A stretch of 64,000 nt of DNA from Slackia piriformis YIT 12062 (GCF_000296445.1 NZ_JH815199.1:242113-306112), one strand, 5' to 3'; shown: positions 17,507-26,952, counted from the stretch's first letter. The notes: generated by a model from the letters alone, not told the origin. Program-made: numbers and translations.

Positions 17507-17926
17507 GTGCAGATATCCACCAGATTCACCCTGGCAGTGCATTCGCTGCTTTATATCGTTCGGTTTTCGGGGGATTGTCGCGTTACCTCGAAACGCGTCG
17601 CCGCAAGCACGGGGGCGAATCCCGTTGTTATCAGAAGGCTGTTCTGCCAGCTTAAGGATGCGGGCATCATCATGGTCGAGCCCGGCGTCGGCGGGGCAAG
17701 CGTAGTGAAGAATTACGACGAAGTGACGCTTCTGGACGTGTTTCGAGCCGTGGAAAGCACGGAGAGCAACCTGTTCGCCTTTCATGATTCGCCGAATTCC
17801 GATTGTCCCATCGGGGGTGCGATTCACAAAATCCTTGATGGAGAACTTGAAGCCGCCCAGCGGGCGCTCGAGAACCGCCTGAGGCAAACGACCCTGCAGG
17901 ACCTTCTGGGTCGTTTGCCGTCGTAG
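17507..17926 (+). CDS. Rrf2-family transcriptional regulator without cluster cysteines
   Basis: The 139-residue protein has the Rrf2 winged helix-turn-helix (residues 1-80): STRFTLAVHSLLYI at the start, RVAASTGANPVVIRRLFCQL as the recognition region, and the wing GIIMVEPGVGGASV. Iron-sulfur Rrf2 proteins carry three Cys in residues 90-110; only one, in DCPIGG, is seen here, so this is the YwnA-like class. GTG 17507 follows GGGAGG. It lies between the divergent TIM-barrel gene and the co-directional formamidase-like gene; either could be its target. The signal is unknown. Confidence 0.88.
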   Translation: MQISTRFTLAVHSLLYIVRFSGDCRVTSKRVAASTGANPVVIRRLFCQLKDAGIIMVEPGVGGASVVKNYDEVTLLDVFRAVESTESNLFAFHDSPNSDCPIGGAIHKILDGELEAAQRALENRLRQTTLQDLLGRLPS

Positions 17927-17983
17927 CGCGCGTGCCCGATGGGTTTATTTAAGGTCCGGTCTTCGTTTCTGCTGTAGCGATTA

Positions 17984-18015
17984 AGAAAGGCCGACTCCGT
18001 CGGTCTTCTTGTTTT
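17984..18015 (+). terminator. Probable terminator after the Rrf2 gene
   Basis: GGCCGAC and GTCGGTC arms (about 17988-18005) with a short loop are followed by TTCTTGTTTT, a reasonable Rho-independent terminator between the Rrf2 gene and the formamidase-like gene. Confidence 0.6.
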
Positions 18016-18195
18016 GCCGAACCCGCAAGAAGGGTCTTCACCCTGCGCCCTGAAAGTACGATAGTGAAAGGGAAAGAGATGCCGCCGTGTGCTATTCCCG
18101 TAAATGGAGGCATGATGCTACGACATCCGAAAGGCCGCTGCGTACTGCAAGGAGCACGGCCGATAATCGATTGCGCTCGCGCGAAAGGGGAAGAC

Positions 18196-19098
18196 ATGCA
18201 GGTCATTGAAGAGCAGGTTTACGCATTTTCCAAGGACAATGCGCCGTGCGCTACGGCACAGCCGGGCGAGATGCTCAAGTTCGTCACCAAAGACTGCTTC
18301 AGCAATCGTATTCCCGACGAGAAGACCACGATGGCCGATTTGGACTATACGTACGGATTCGCCAATCCCGCAGCCGGTCCCGTTTATATCGAAGGTGCCG
18401 AGCCGGGCGATGTGCTTGTGGTGGATATCTACGAAATCGAGGTTGCTGACGAAGGGACCGTTGCCACCGACGATCACTGCGGTCCGCTTTTCGAGGGCAC
18501 CGACTATCGCACCAAGAAAATTAAAATCAAAGATGGCGTGGCGGATTTCAACGGCGTGAAGATTCTCATCAACCCGATGATCGGCGTCATTGGCACGGCT
18601 CCTGCCGGCGAAGACGTGATCGACGGCTTCGTGGGATCGCATGGCGGGAACATGGACAACAAGCTGATCACCAAGGGGACTCGCCTGTATCTGCCTGTTC
18701 GAGTTCCGGGTGCATTGCTGCAGATGGGCGATGTGCATGCCGCCATGGGCGACGGCGAACTGTGCGGCACGGGCATTGAGATTCCTGCGGAGATCACCGT
18801 CAAGGTTCAGCTGGTCAAGAACTTCGAGCTTCATTGGCCCGTTCTTGAAACCCATGACAAATGGTACGTCAATGCCAACGCTCCTAAATATGACGAAGCG
18901 CTCATGAACGGCTCGAAAGAGATGCAGCGTCTGCTTATGAACGTTACGGGCTGGGATCCGGTCGAGACCTATATGTATATGTCCATCCAGTCCGATGTCG
19001 AAATCAGCCAGGGCTGTGAGCCGTGCGAGGTGCAGCTTTCCTTGCGTATCGGCACGCCGAAGCTCCCCCAGTTCGCGCCGCTGGTTCCGCGTCCGTAA
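18196..19098 (+). CDS. Acetamidase/formamidase-family amide hydrolase
   Basis: The 300-residue protein belongs to the FmdA/AmdA family, which hydrolyses short amides such as formamide or acetamide to ammonia and the acid. Family landmarks include the early FVTKDCFSNRI, the NPAAGPVYIEGAEPGDVLVV strand pair, the GSHGGNMDNKLITKG loop and VPGALLQMGDVHAAMGDGE with its metal-binding His and acidic residues. AAAGGGGA precedes ATG 18196. An APC-type permease follows 360 bases later on the same strand and could import the nitrogen source. The native substrate is unproven. Confidence 0.9.
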   Translation: MQVIEEQVYAFSKDNAPCATAQPGEMLKFVTKDCFSNRIPDEKTTMADLDYTYGFANPAAGPVYIEGAEPGDVLVVDIYEIEVADEGTVATDDHCGPLFEGTDYRTKKIKIKDGVADFNGVKILINPMIGVIGTAPAGEDVIDGFVGSHGGNMDNKLITKGTRLYLPVRVPGALLQMGDVHAAMGDGELCGTGIEIPAEITVKVQLVKNFELHWPVLETHDKWYVNANAPKYDEALMNGSKEMQRLLMNVTGWDPVETYMYMSIQSDVEISQGCEPCEVQLSLRIGTPKLPQFAPLVPRP

Positions 19099-19136
19099 TT
19101 GCCGCCCGCGTTTTGGTCCTGCTGGCTAGACTTGCC

Positions 19137-19190
19137 GCGCCTCGCGTTATCGCCGCTTTTGAGAGTGTCGAGCGCGAGGCGCTTTTGTTT
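19137..19190 (+). terminator. Rho-independent terminator after the amidase gene
   Basis: GCGCCTCGCG at 19137-19146 pairs with CGCGAGGCGC at 19173-19182, followed by TTTTGTTT. The loop is 26 bases and GC-rich. Confidence 0.75.
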
Positions 19191-19381
19191 GCAAGAATGT
19201 CGGGCGAAGTTCGCCGTCTGCGAGGTGCCTAAACGCGCGTTCTTGCGAAAAAATGCCGCTCGCCTTATCAATTGCACCGTTTGCCGCAAGGGTTTCAAAA
19301 GAGCATTTTGCTTCCTTCTTTTGCTTCTGCTTTAGCGCGGCAAAGTGATAGAATCCACGACATCAACAAATCAGACAAGAC

Positions 19382-19415
19382 CGAAGCCGGATGGAGTTGC
19401 AAGCATCCGGCTTCG
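19382..19415 (+). promoter_or_regulatory. Perfect 12-base hairpin in the permease 5' leader
   Basis: CGAAGCCGGATG at 19382-19393 and CATCCGGCTTCG at 19404-19415 form a perfect stem with a 10-base loop, 42 bases before the permease ATG. There is no T-run, so it may act as an operator, an RNA stabiliser or an attenuator part. Confidence 0.55.
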
Positions 19416-19457
19416 ATCGCGTCTGAAGGTAGGTTCGGATTCGAAAGAAGGTGTCTA

Positions 19458-20858
19458 ATGGCGGAAAACAAGACTGCCGCCAAGGGCGCGAACGCTTCGC
19501 TTGAGCAGTTCGGCTACAAACAGGAGCTGCGTCGCGGCCTCGGTCTGTGGGACGTCGTTTTGTACGGCGTGCTGTTTATGGTCATCATCGCCCCGCATTC
19601 TATCTGGGGCTTGGTGCAGCAGCAGGGTTTGGGCATGTCCACCCTGGTGTACCTCGTTGGCTTCGTGGCCATCGGCTTCACGGCATTGAGCTACGTGCGC
19701 ATGAGCAAGCGTTTCCCCATTGCAGGCTCGGTATACTCTTACGTGCAGCGCGGCCTGAACCCCCATGTGGGCTTTATGTCCGGCTGGATGATCCTGCTGG
19801 ATTACTGCATCACCCCCGCACTGCTTTACACCATGGTCGCAAACTGGGGCGTCATGCTGGTTCCGGGCAGCCCGTGGTGGCTGTGGGTCATCGTGTTCGT
19901 GGCGTTCAACACGTTCGTGAACATCCGCGGCGTTTCCATGACGCGCGGCGTAGACTTCGTCATTTTCGCGGTTGAGATTGTGGCCGTGATTGCGTTTGTG
20001 GCTCTGGGCTGCAACTTCATCATGGGCGGCGGCGGTGCCGGCGAGTTCAATATGGATCCGATCTGGCAGCCTGAGGTAGTCACCCCCACCTTCATCGCTG
20101 CTGGCATCTCCATTGCTGCGCTGAACTTCCTGGGTTTCGACGGCATTTCCACGCTGGCCGAGGAAACCCGCGAGCCTGAGAAGAACATCGGTCGCGGCAT
20201 CATGATTGCCCTGGGCATCATCATCGTGTGCTTCTCCGTTCAAACCTACCTGGCCTCGCTCATCCAGCCTGATTGGGCCTCGTGGACCGAAGAGCATGCC
20301 AACAACGCGTTCTTCTATGGCTGCCAGCTTATCGGCGGCGACATCTTCATGAAGATTATGCTGGTGGTCAATATCGTGGCTGTGGGCATCGCCAATATCA
20401 TGAACGCACAGCTCGCCGCTTCCCGCCTGCTGTTCTCCATGGGTCGCGACGGCGTGATTCCCCGCATCTTCGGCAAGGTGCATCCCAAGTTCAAGACCCC
20501 GTGGGTTGGTTCCATCTTCATCGGTGTTGTTGCGCTGATTCTGGTTGGCATCCTCGGTATGGCCGACTTGGCCACGCTGGTGAACTTCGGCGCGCTGTTC
20601 TCGTTCATCCTGCTGAACTTTGCCACCTTCTGGTTCTTCTTCGTTAAGGAAAAGCAGCGTAAGAGCTTCGGCGATATCGTGAAGTATCTGATCTGCCCCT
20701 GGATCGGCATCGCGATTCTGGCGTATGTGTTTGCCGGCTTCCAGCCGATGACCTGGGCAATGGGTGTCACGTGGTTCGTTATCGGCATGATTGTGGCTGC
20801 CGTGAAGTCCAAGGGCTTCAAAGAGGTTCCCGAGGCGTTCAAGCATCTGGACGCATAA
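19458..20858 (+). CDS. APC-superfamily amino acid/amine permease
   Basis: The 466-residue protein has twelve predicted transmembrane helices and typical APC features: the unwound first-helix motif near residue 25-45, SYVRMSKRFPIAGSVYSYVQ after helix 2, and GFDGISTLAEETREPEKNIG after helix 6. It would import an amino acid or amine by cation symport or exchange. Codon use is unusually biased (many GGC, CTG, ATC), suggesting high expression compared with neighbours. A hairpin lies in the leader and a clear terminator follows. The nearby amidase and Rrf2 genes hint at nitrogen acquisition, but the substrate cannot be read from sequence. Confidence 0.92.
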   Translation: MAENKTAAKGANASLEQFGYKQELRRGLGLWDVVLYGVLFMVIIAPHSIWGLVQQQGLGMSTLVYLVGFVAIGFTALSYVRMSKRFPIAGSVYSYVQRGLNPHVGFMSGWMILLDYCITPALLYTMVANWGVMLVPGSPWWLWVIVFVAFNTFVNIRGVSMTRGVDFVIFAVEIVAVIAFVALGCNFIMGGGGAGEFNMDPIWQPEVVTPTFIAAGISIAALNFLGFDGISTLAEETREPEKNIGRGIMIALGIIIVCFSVQTYLASLIQPDWASWTEEHANNAFFYGCQLIGGDIFMKIMLVVNIVAVGIANIMNAQLAASRLLFSMGRDGVIPRIFGKVHPKFKTPWVGSIFIGVVALILVGILGMADLATLVNFGALFSFILLNFATFWFFFVKEKQRKSFGDIVKYLICPWIGIAILAYVFAGFQPMTWAMGVTWFVIGMIVAAVKSKGFKEVPEAFKHLDA

Positions 20859-20914
20859 GTGTTTCGAGTCTGTTTCGACACGCATCGTTGCGGGTCGAAC
20901 AATAGGCGCATCTG

Positions 20915-20946
20915 CGGCTCCGGCGTTATGCTGGAGCCGTTTTTAT
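20915..20946 (+). terminator. Rho-independent terminator after the permease
   Basis: CGGCTCCGGC (20915-20924) and GCTGGAGCCG (20930-20939) form the stem with one mismatch, followed by TTTTTATTT. Confidence 0.88.
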
Positions 20947-21010
20947 TTCACGTGCTGCTCGGTAAAGCGGTAACACGTGGTTTGCGAAAGGCGTAGGGAA
21001 AGGATCGGCA

Positions 21011-21430
21011 ATGGCAGATATCGTTATCTCGGGAGAAGCGACGCTCGAGGAGATTCGCGCGTTTTTTTCGAACGATCGCTATGCCACGGTGGCGTGCGGC
21101 GCAGCGATTGAAGAGGCAAGGCCGGGATTTTCCCGCGTTTCGCTATTGCTGGGCGACAATCATCGTAATGGCCTCGGGTCGGTTATGGGCGGCGTGCCTT
21201 TCACCATGGGGGACTTCGCTTTCGCGGTTGCGGCGAACGTGGGCAATCCTCCTACGGTATCCACGAATTGCAGCATAGACTTTCTCGGGACGGCGAAGAC
21301 CGACAAGCTCGTTGCCGAGTGCCGGGTGGAGAAAGACGGACGAAGCCTCTGCTTCGCTCGCGTTGACGTGACGGATTCTTCGGGCAATCCCGTGGCTCGC
21401 ATGAATGTGACGGGGTTCAGGCGGGGCTAG
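21011..21430 (+). CDS. PaaI-type hotdog thioesterase
   Basis: The 139-residue protein fits the PaaI/4HBT hotdog fold that hydrolyses acyl- or aryl-CoA thioesters. The conserved HRNGLGSVMGGVPFTMGDFA loop and helix (residues about 55-75) carries the catalytic Asp position; the following strands NCSIDFLG and VAECRVEKDGRSLCFARVDV are typical. AAAGGATC lies just before ATG 21011. Its last four bases overlap the convergent LuxR regulator. The natural CoA substrate is unknown. Confidence 0.87.
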   Translation: MADIVISGEATLEEIRAFFSNDRYATVACGAAIEEARPGFSRVSLLLGDNHRNGLGSVMGGVPFTMGDFAFAVAANVGNPPTVSTNCSIDFLGTAKTDKLVAECRVEKDGRSLCFARVDVTDSSGNPVARMNVTGFRRG

Positions 21431-22860
21431 ACGCGCTGCGATTCGGGCGCCGCGCTGCTTTCCGCCAGGTCTATGAGCTCTTGCTGCGAATGCACGTCGA
21501 GCTTTTTGTAGATACGCTTCACGTGCGTTTTCACGGTGTTGCGCGATATGACGAAGTGTTCCTGGATAAAGCCCACGTTGCGTCCGCGCGCCATGCAGAG
21601 GAATATCTCCGTCTCGCGTTCCGTCAGCCCGTGCGCGGTTCCGATCTGCGCGCATTTTTCTTCGAAGGAGTCTTCATGGGCGCTGTGCTGCGTGGTGATT
21701 TCGGGGCTTTCGACGCCGTTTATGGTCTCTTCGAAGCTGAACTTTCGAAACCCGAGCCAAAGAAACGCTATGAACACGAACAGTGCGCAGGCGGTTATGA
21801 AGTGCGCCTCCTGTCCGCCGAGGGAAACGAAATCGTTTGCCGTATGTCCTGCTATCGCTCCAACGATGGTTCCTAGGGCGCGCACGGCGTTTGCGATGCC
21901 AAGTGCGACGAGCAGGGCGAAGGGGTTTTGCTTGCCAATGGCGGCTACGGTCATCCATAAAAGGATGTCGAAGCAGTTTCTTCCGATGCGCAACAGGGCG
22001 TTTGCCATGGGGGCGTTGCTGTCGAACGTGAACGGGGCGGCAAGAAACCCTGCAATGACGAGCAGCGCCGAAAACGAGAAAAGCGCGTCCTCTCCGCCCG
22101 GTTTGCGGGCGAGGACAATCGCCACGGCAACGGCGAGCAGGACCGTCCATTCAAGGGGGCTGCGGTTCGGGGCGTTGTCCACTTCGTTGAGCGTGAGCGC
22201 ATATCCCGAAGCGATGCTGAATACCAAGATGCAGGCGAAAAGCGCATGCGTCGGTTTAAGGAAAGCGCTCGGGTGTGCGATTTCGAGGTCTGACGGCGTA
22301 GACGCATGCTGCATCCGTGCGAGGTATTGCGATGCGGACATCCACGAAAGCGCAAGCGCCGCAAGGGGAAGCGCTGCCATGGCGGTCATGCCTGCTTCAA
22401 GTGGCAGGATGCCCATTGCCTGTTCTAGCAAATTGCTTGCGGCTATGCCGAATGCCGCAGCGATCGCTGTATGTCGGGGCGTGGGTAAAAGACAGATGGC
22501 CAGCCCGTAGAATACGACGATCCAGATATGGCCGATTTCGAAAAACACAATGCCTGCTGTGGCCATAATCGCCGATTGCAAAACCACGGAAGCGTAGATA
22601 AGCGCGGTAGAGCTTGCCGTGGCGATGACGCTTGTTGCCGCGATGGTCTTCGCATCGAGAATCCCCGGCCTATTGCCCGCTGCCAAGGTGACCCCTACGT
22701 AAAGCAGGGCGCGCACAGCCGTGTCCAGCTCTCTTCCGACGGGGAAGAATTCCGCAAAGCGCGGAAACAGCACGCTGTTTTGAATCCAGCCGTACAGCCC
22801 CATGAGCACGACGGCCCCGAAAGCGCACGCAAGAGCCCGCTTCCCTTTGCTTTGTTGCAT
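21427..22860 (-). CDS. Twelve-helix membrane LuxR-family regulator
   Basis: The 477-residue protein has about twelve hydrophobic helices (residues 10-385, MFS-like spacing) and a C-terminal LuxR domain at about 405-470: HGLTERETEIFLCMARGRNV, then FVISRNTVKTHVKRIYKKLD. In Eggerthellaceae such proteins are typically encoded next to flavoprotein reductases and are thought to sense the reductase substrate. Here it is divergent from the reductase at 23193, sharing a 332-base control region. The gene is intact, unlike the related one at 29683-31332. Ligand and operator are unknown. Confidence 0.92.
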   Translation of the reverse strand: MQQSKGKRALACAFGAVVLMGLYGWIQNSVLFPRFAEFFPVGRELDTAVRALLYVGVTLAAGNRPGILDAKTIAATSVIATASSTALIYASVVLQSAIMATAGIVFFEIGHIWIVVFYGLAICLLPTPRHTAIAAAFGIAASNLLEQAMGILPLEAGMTAMAALPLAALALSWMSASQYLARMQHASTPSDLEIAHPSAFLKPTHALFACILVFSIASGYALTLNEVDNAPNRSPLEWTVLLAVAVAIVLARKPGGEDALFSFSALLVIAGFLAAPFTFDSNAPMANALLRIGRNCFDILLWMTVAAIGKQNPFALLVALGIANAVRALGTIVGAIAGHTANDFVSLGGQEAHFITACALFVFIAFLWLGFRKFSFEETINGVESPEITTQHSAHEDSFEEKCAQIGTAHGLTERETEIFLCMARGRNVGFIQEHFVISRNTVKTHVKRIYKKLDVHSQQELIDLAESSAAPESQRV

Positions 22861-23192
22861 TGGATACCCCTCCTATTATCCGGAGCCCATTGTATTGTTT
22901 TCGGGCGAGCGAATCGATGCCCATTTTCGCCTTTCTCAAGATACCCCTGTCAGGGTGACGCTTATCATCAGGGATTTTATGAAGAATGCCCCTGTGTGGG
23001 GAAGTGACGAATTCTCCTTGTGCGTATAGAGTCGAATCAGTTTCTGCAACGGCTCGAGGTTGTCGGGCTTCCGAATCGCTTCGTCGAAAAGCGAATGCTC
23101 AAGACGAGGAGCGACTGCGCTCGCGTCTTCTGCGCGTACAGGCGCATGGACTTTGGGTCGTTGCAAGGGAGAATACCAAGGAGGGATTCAAC
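22861..23192. promoter_or_regulatory. Divergent control region between LuxR regulator and reductase
   Basis: This 332-base region has no gene. It contains two similar short palindromes, CCCTGTCAGGG (22945-22955) and CCCCTGTGTGGGG (about 22988-23000), which are candidate binding sites for the divergent regulator. The reductase ribosome site AAGGAGGG is at its right end. Confidence 0.45.
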
Positions 23193-24920
23193 ATGGCAGC
23201 AGAAGTATCTCGTCGTAATTTCCTGGCGGGCGTTGCGGGCGTGGGTGCCTTAGCCGCCGCCGGGCTTGCGGGTTGCGCTCCGAGCACGGCAGGAGAGGGC
23301 AAGACGGCCGATGCGGAAGACAAGGGCGCAACCGATGGCGTCGCCGACTGGTTGGGCGAAGCCCCCGAAATCACCGATATCGCCGAAACCAAGGAATGCG
23401 ACCTGTTGATTGTCGGCGCGGGCAACGGCGGCATGGCGGCAGCGGCATATGCGGCCGACCAGGGGATTGATTTCATGGTGTGCGAGGGCGGCACGCAGGT
23501 GGGCGCAACGCGCCATTGGTTCGCAGCGCTCGATACGCCTCCGTTCGCCGATCGCGAACCTGTGGACCGTCAGCGTCTGATGGGTGAAATCATCCGTTAT
23601 TCCTCGGGCAATTGCGACCAGCGTCTCATCAAAATGTGGATGGACGAATCGGGCGAGATGTTCGCGTTCGTCGACGGCATCATGAGCGCGTCCGGCGCCG
23701 TGGTTATCGCCGATGAGAACGATATGCCGGGCGGCATGGGCGGCACGTCGTTCTATACGCCTCCGTTCGAGCATCATTACGGCAACAAGGACGGCGGACG
23801 CGACGGCATCGAAGAGCGCAACGTCCTGTTCGAGAAGCATATCAACGAAGCGGGTTACGAGGTTTCTTACGGCCATCTTCTGGCGAAGCTGGTGCGTGAA
23901 GAGGGCGGTCGGGTGACCGGCGCCATCTTCGAAACCGATAACGGATACGTCCAGGTCAATGCCAAGAAGGGCGTCATGCTCGCCACCGGCGGCTATGCGG
24001 CCAATCCCGCCATGGTGGAGGCGCTGTCTCCCGTTACAGCGAAAAGCGTGACGGCTCTGGGCTATAACCAGAACAACAAAGGCATGGGCATCAAGGCCGC
24101 CATGTGGGCAGGCGCCGCCAAAGACCTCACCAGCGCCACGATGATTTTCGACCGCGGCCTGGTGGCTCCTGGAACCCCGGCCGGCTATACGCCTGAGAGC
24201 ATCGAAGCCGGCGACCCGCAGTTTCCGGGCAACGGCCAGTTCAATCCCGGCACGCAGCCGTTCCTGAAAGTGAACATGGCGGGCGAGCGCTTCGCCAACG
24301 AGTCGGCCGATTACGACTACCTTCCGCACGCCGCCGCCCAGCAGCCTAACGGCACCTATATTTCGGTATGGGACGGCAACTTCGGCGAAGACGTGCAGCG
24401 CTTCCACACGCTGGGCTGCTCGGCCGGCACTCGTATGGGCGTGCTGGCGTTCAAGAAGGACGACGGCTCGTACGATTTGGACGCCTATTTCGAGAAAGAG
24501 CTCGCCGACGGCCGTCTGCAGAAGGCCGATACGCTTGACGAGCTGGCCGACAAGCTGGGCTTCGACGCCGATGCAAAAAAGACGTTCCTCGCCACGTGCG
24601 AGCGCTATAACGAGCTGTTCGACGCCCAGGAAGACACCGACTTCTTCAAGGAGGCGTACCGTCTTTCCGAGCTGCGCACCCCTCCGTTCTTCGGTGCCAC
24701 GCTCGGCGGCACGCTTCTGACCACCATTGACGGTATTCGAATTAACCACGACTGCCAGGCGCTCGACACGCAGGGTCATGTCATCGAGGGCCTGTTTGCG
24801 GCGGGCGACTGCTCTGGCAGCGTCTTCAGCGGTAACTACCCCGATCAGCTCCACGGCTTCGCATGCGGCCGTACGATGACCGAGGCGCTTCACGTGGTCA
24901 AGCTCGTGTCTGCAATGTAG
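23193..24920 (+). CDS. Tat-exported lipoprotein FAD-dependent reductase (fumarate reductase flavoprotein family)
   Basis: The 575-residue protein starts with a twin-arginine signal (SRRNFLAGVAG) and a lipobox LAGC, lipid Cys28, so it is exported folded with FAD and tethered outside. The FAD-binding motif IVGAGNGGMAAAAYAA follows at about residue 73, and the C-terminus has VIEGLFAAGDCSG and GFACGRTMTEALH, typical of the flavocytochrome c/urocanate reductase group. No haem motif is present, so electrons must come from a separate cytochrome or quinol oxidoreductase. The substrate is probably an organic electron acceptor. AAGGAGGG precedes ATG 23193. It is paired with the divergent LuxR gene. Confidence 0.93.
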   Translation: MAAEVSRRNFLAGVAGVGALAAAGLAGCAPSTAGEGKTADAEDKGATDGVADWLGEAPEITDIAETKECDLLIVGAGNGGMAAAAYAADQGIDFMVCEGGTQVGATRHWFAALDTPPFADREPVDRQRLMGEIIRYSSGNCDQRLIKMWMDESGEMFAFVDGIMSASGAVVIADENDMPGGMGGTSFYTPPFEHHYGNKDGGRDGIEERNVLFEKHINEAGYEVSYGHLLAKLVREEGGRVTGAIFETDNGYVQVNAKKGVMLATGGYAANPAMVEALSPVTAKSVTALGYNQNNKGMGIKAAMWAGAAKDLTSATMIFDRGLVAPGTPAGYTPESIEAGDPQFPGNGQFNPGTQPFLKVNMAGERFANESADYDYLPHAAAQQPNGTYISVWDGNFGEDVQRFHTLGCSAGTRMGVLAFKKDDGSYDLDAYFEKELADGRLQKADTLDELADKLGFDADAKKTFLATCERYNELFDAQEDTDFFKEAYRLSELRTPPFFGATLGGTLLTTIDGIRINHDCQALDTQGHVIEGLFAAGDCSGSVFSGNYPDQLHGFACGRTMTEALHVVKLVSAM

Positions 24921-24980
24921 ACCTATTTCTCGCATACTCCGGAACGCGCATACCCCTCCCTTGAGCGTTCCTTGTTTCCA

Positions 24981-25002
24981 GGCGGGCTTCGGCCCGCCTT
25001 TT
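24981..25002 (+). terminator. Rho-independent terminator after the reductase
   Basis: GGCGGGC (24981-24987), TTCG loop, GCCCGCC (24992-24998), then TTTT. Confidence 0.9.
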
Positions 25003-25191
25003 CGCTGTGTGCTTGCATGCTGCCGTCTTGCCTTCATGCGTCCAGGGCGTGTCTTCGAGCTGTGATGTTTATTTCCCGTGCGTAAATGCGCACGGTTTTG
25101 ATTGGCGCGCTTCGAGAGCGGAGCTATCATAGTGCGGATTGAATCCAAGATGTTTGGGCCGCGCGCCTGAACGAGCGAGAAGGGATGGGCG

Positions 25192-25488
25192 ATGGCAGCG
25201 GAAATACTCGAAGCGATTATGTTGGTGTGTTTTGGACTATCGTGGCCGATGAACGCGCTCAAAAGCTACAGGGCTCGTACGGCGGCCGGTGCAAGCTGGC
25301 AATTCTTGACGCTTATTTGCTTGGGGTATATTGCTGGTATTGCGGCCAAATTCTGTTCCGGATCCATAAGTTGGGTGCTTGCGGTGTATTTCATCAACCT
25401 TGCATGTCTTGCCGTGAACTGGGGGGTATATTTCCGCAACAAGAAGCTCGATGCGGCCGAAGCGGCGGAGAAACAAGCGGCTGCATAG
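25192..25488 (+). CDS. Small three-helix membrane protein, PQ-loop/SemiSWEET-like
   Basis: The 98-residue protein has three hydrophobic helices (about residues 5-20, 37-55, 60-82) with a basic loop KSYRARTAAGAS after the first and a charged tail ending in AAEAAEKQAAA. Size and layout resemble SemiSWEET or PQ-loop half-transporters; the usual Pro-Gln is Pro-Met-Asn here. AGAAGGGA precedes ATG 25192. It stands alone between a terminator and the next gene. A transport role is inferred from architecture only. Confidence 0.7.
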   Translation: MAAEILEAIMLVCFGLSWPMNALKSYRARTAAGASWQFLTLICLGYIAGIAAKFCSGSISWVLAVYFINLACLAVNWGVYFRNKKLDAAEAAEKQAAA

Positions 25489-25635
25489 CCCGGGGTCGAA
25501 GGGCTCTTCCTTTCGCCGATTCGGCAGCAAATCCAAGGCGAGTGGCGTTTTCGCGGCGGCGTTCGTTGCTATACTTCGCGTATGATCTAGCGATGATACT
25601 CGGATTCGCAGACGCTTTCACAAGGAGGAAGAATC

Positions 25636-26922
25636 ATGGAAGAAAAGAAAGGCCCTGCGGCCCCTCAGCCTGCGCCTGATAATCAGCCGAAATCCGATAT
25701 TTCTGCTGAGCCCGCAGCTCCGGCGGCTCCTGTAGAGCCTCCTGCTCCCACTGCTCCTGCGGCGGCTCCCGCAGAGCCTGCAGCTCCCGCAGAGCCTGCA
25801 GCTCCCGCAGAGCCTGCCGTTCCTGCTGAGCCTGCAGCTCCTGCAGAGCCTGCTGCTCCGATGGCCCCCGTCGCCCCGACGGCTCCTGCGGCCCCTCAAG
25901 CCGCTCCTGCTTCGGCGCCTCAGGTCGAGGGCACTGCTCAGATGCCGCAAACTCCGCATCAGCCCGTTTCCGCGCCAACGCAGCCGTTCGACTCCGCGCA
26001 GCAGCCGGCCCAGCCTGTTCCTGGTCCTGCGCAGGCTCCCTATGGCGCCTATCCGCCGCCTCCTGCTCCGAATTATTCCGCCCCGTCGAGCGGCAAAGCG
26101 ACGGGTGCGCTTATCTGCGGTATTCTCGCTATCGTGTTTTCCTTCATCCCCATCGTGGGTATTATTCTGGGCATTGTCGCCATCGTGCTTGCGTCCAAGG
26201 CCGTGAAATTTGCAGGTAAAAGCGGAAAGACCACGGGCGGCAAGGTCTGCGGCATCATCGGCATCGTCTTCTCTATCCTATGGGCTATTTTTTCGTTCGT
26301 TTTGACCATGGGTATCATAGGTGGCATAAACGCCTATGAAAGCGATTACGTTCCCTCCGCCGATGTTCCTACGACCTCTTCTCCCCTTGCGGAGGATATG
26401 GGCGCCGAAGAGCAGGCAATAGCCGACCTTGTTTCGGCTGAGCTCGATAAGTACAAAAACGCTGATTCTGCGGCCTTGAGCGCTCTGGGCGCCGAATACG
26501 ACGATGAAGATCTTGTCACTATCGACGGTGTGGATATGAGCCTGAGCGACCTCGGCATCGACCCCAATGAAGTTGCCGCGTGGGCTACGACCGATTTCGA
26601 CTATTCCATCGATAGCGTCTATATCGATTCCGACGGAGCTACCGCAACGGTATATGTCGATACCACCGAGCGCGATTTCTTTGAAATGGGCTCGCTTTTC
26701 GGTGACCTGCTCAATGAATACGTTAGCTCGGGCGCGGCAGATGCGGCCGACCTCGAAACCGCCAAGGCAAAGGTTGGCGAGCTGTACGCCCAGGCCATGG
26801 CCGAGAGCACCGCAATGAGCGACTATTATGCGGCATTCGACATAGTCAACGAGGGCGGAACGTGGCGGATTCTCGAAGACTCCCTTGAAGAGGAGCTGGA
26901 TTACGTCTTCTCGACGTTCTAG
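25636..26922 (+). CDS. Pro/Ala/Glu-repeat membrane protein with DUF4190 domain
   Basis: Residues 1-155 are low-complexity, with imperfect tandem units of Pro-Ala-Glu-Pro-Ala-Ala encoded at about 25765-25870. A DUF4190-type membrane domain follows at about 156-235: two hydrophobic helix pairs each with an AIVF/GIVF glycine-rich pattern (GALICGILAIVFSFIPIVG; VCGIIGIVFSILWAIFSF). The C-terminal 190 residues are acidic and extracytoplasmic. AAGGAGG lies before ATG 25636. The Pro-rich arm may cross the cell wall or bind partners. Function is unknown; repeat number could vary between strains. Confidence 0.8.
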   Translation: MEEKKGPAAPQPAPDNQPKSDISAEPAAPAAPVEPPAPTAPAAAPAEPAAPAEPAAPAEPAVPAEPAAPAEPAAPMAPVAPTAPAAPQAAPASAPQVEGTAQMPQTPHQPVSAPTQPFDSAQQPAQPVPGPAQAPYGAYPPPPAPNYSAPSSGKATGALICGILAIVFSFIPIVGIILGIVAIVLASKAVKFAGKSGKTTGGKVCGIIGIVFSILWAIFSFVLTMGIIGGINAYESDYVPSADVPTTSSPLAEDMGAEEQAIADLVSAELDKYKNADSAALSALGAEYDDEDLVTIDGVDMSLSDLGIDPNEVAAWATTDFDYSIDSVYIDSDGATATVYVDTTERDFFEMGSLFGDLLNEYVSSGAADAADLETAKAKVGELYAQAMAESTAMSDYYAAFDIVNEGGTWRILEDSLEEELDYVFSTF

Positions 26923-26952
26923 GCCTTTGGTAGCGACATAGGTACACCTTGA

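Noticed and set aside
23250..25262. Long open frame on the minus strand opposite the first reductase
   Set aside because: It is an antisense reading of a strongly biased GC-rich gene, with no domain.
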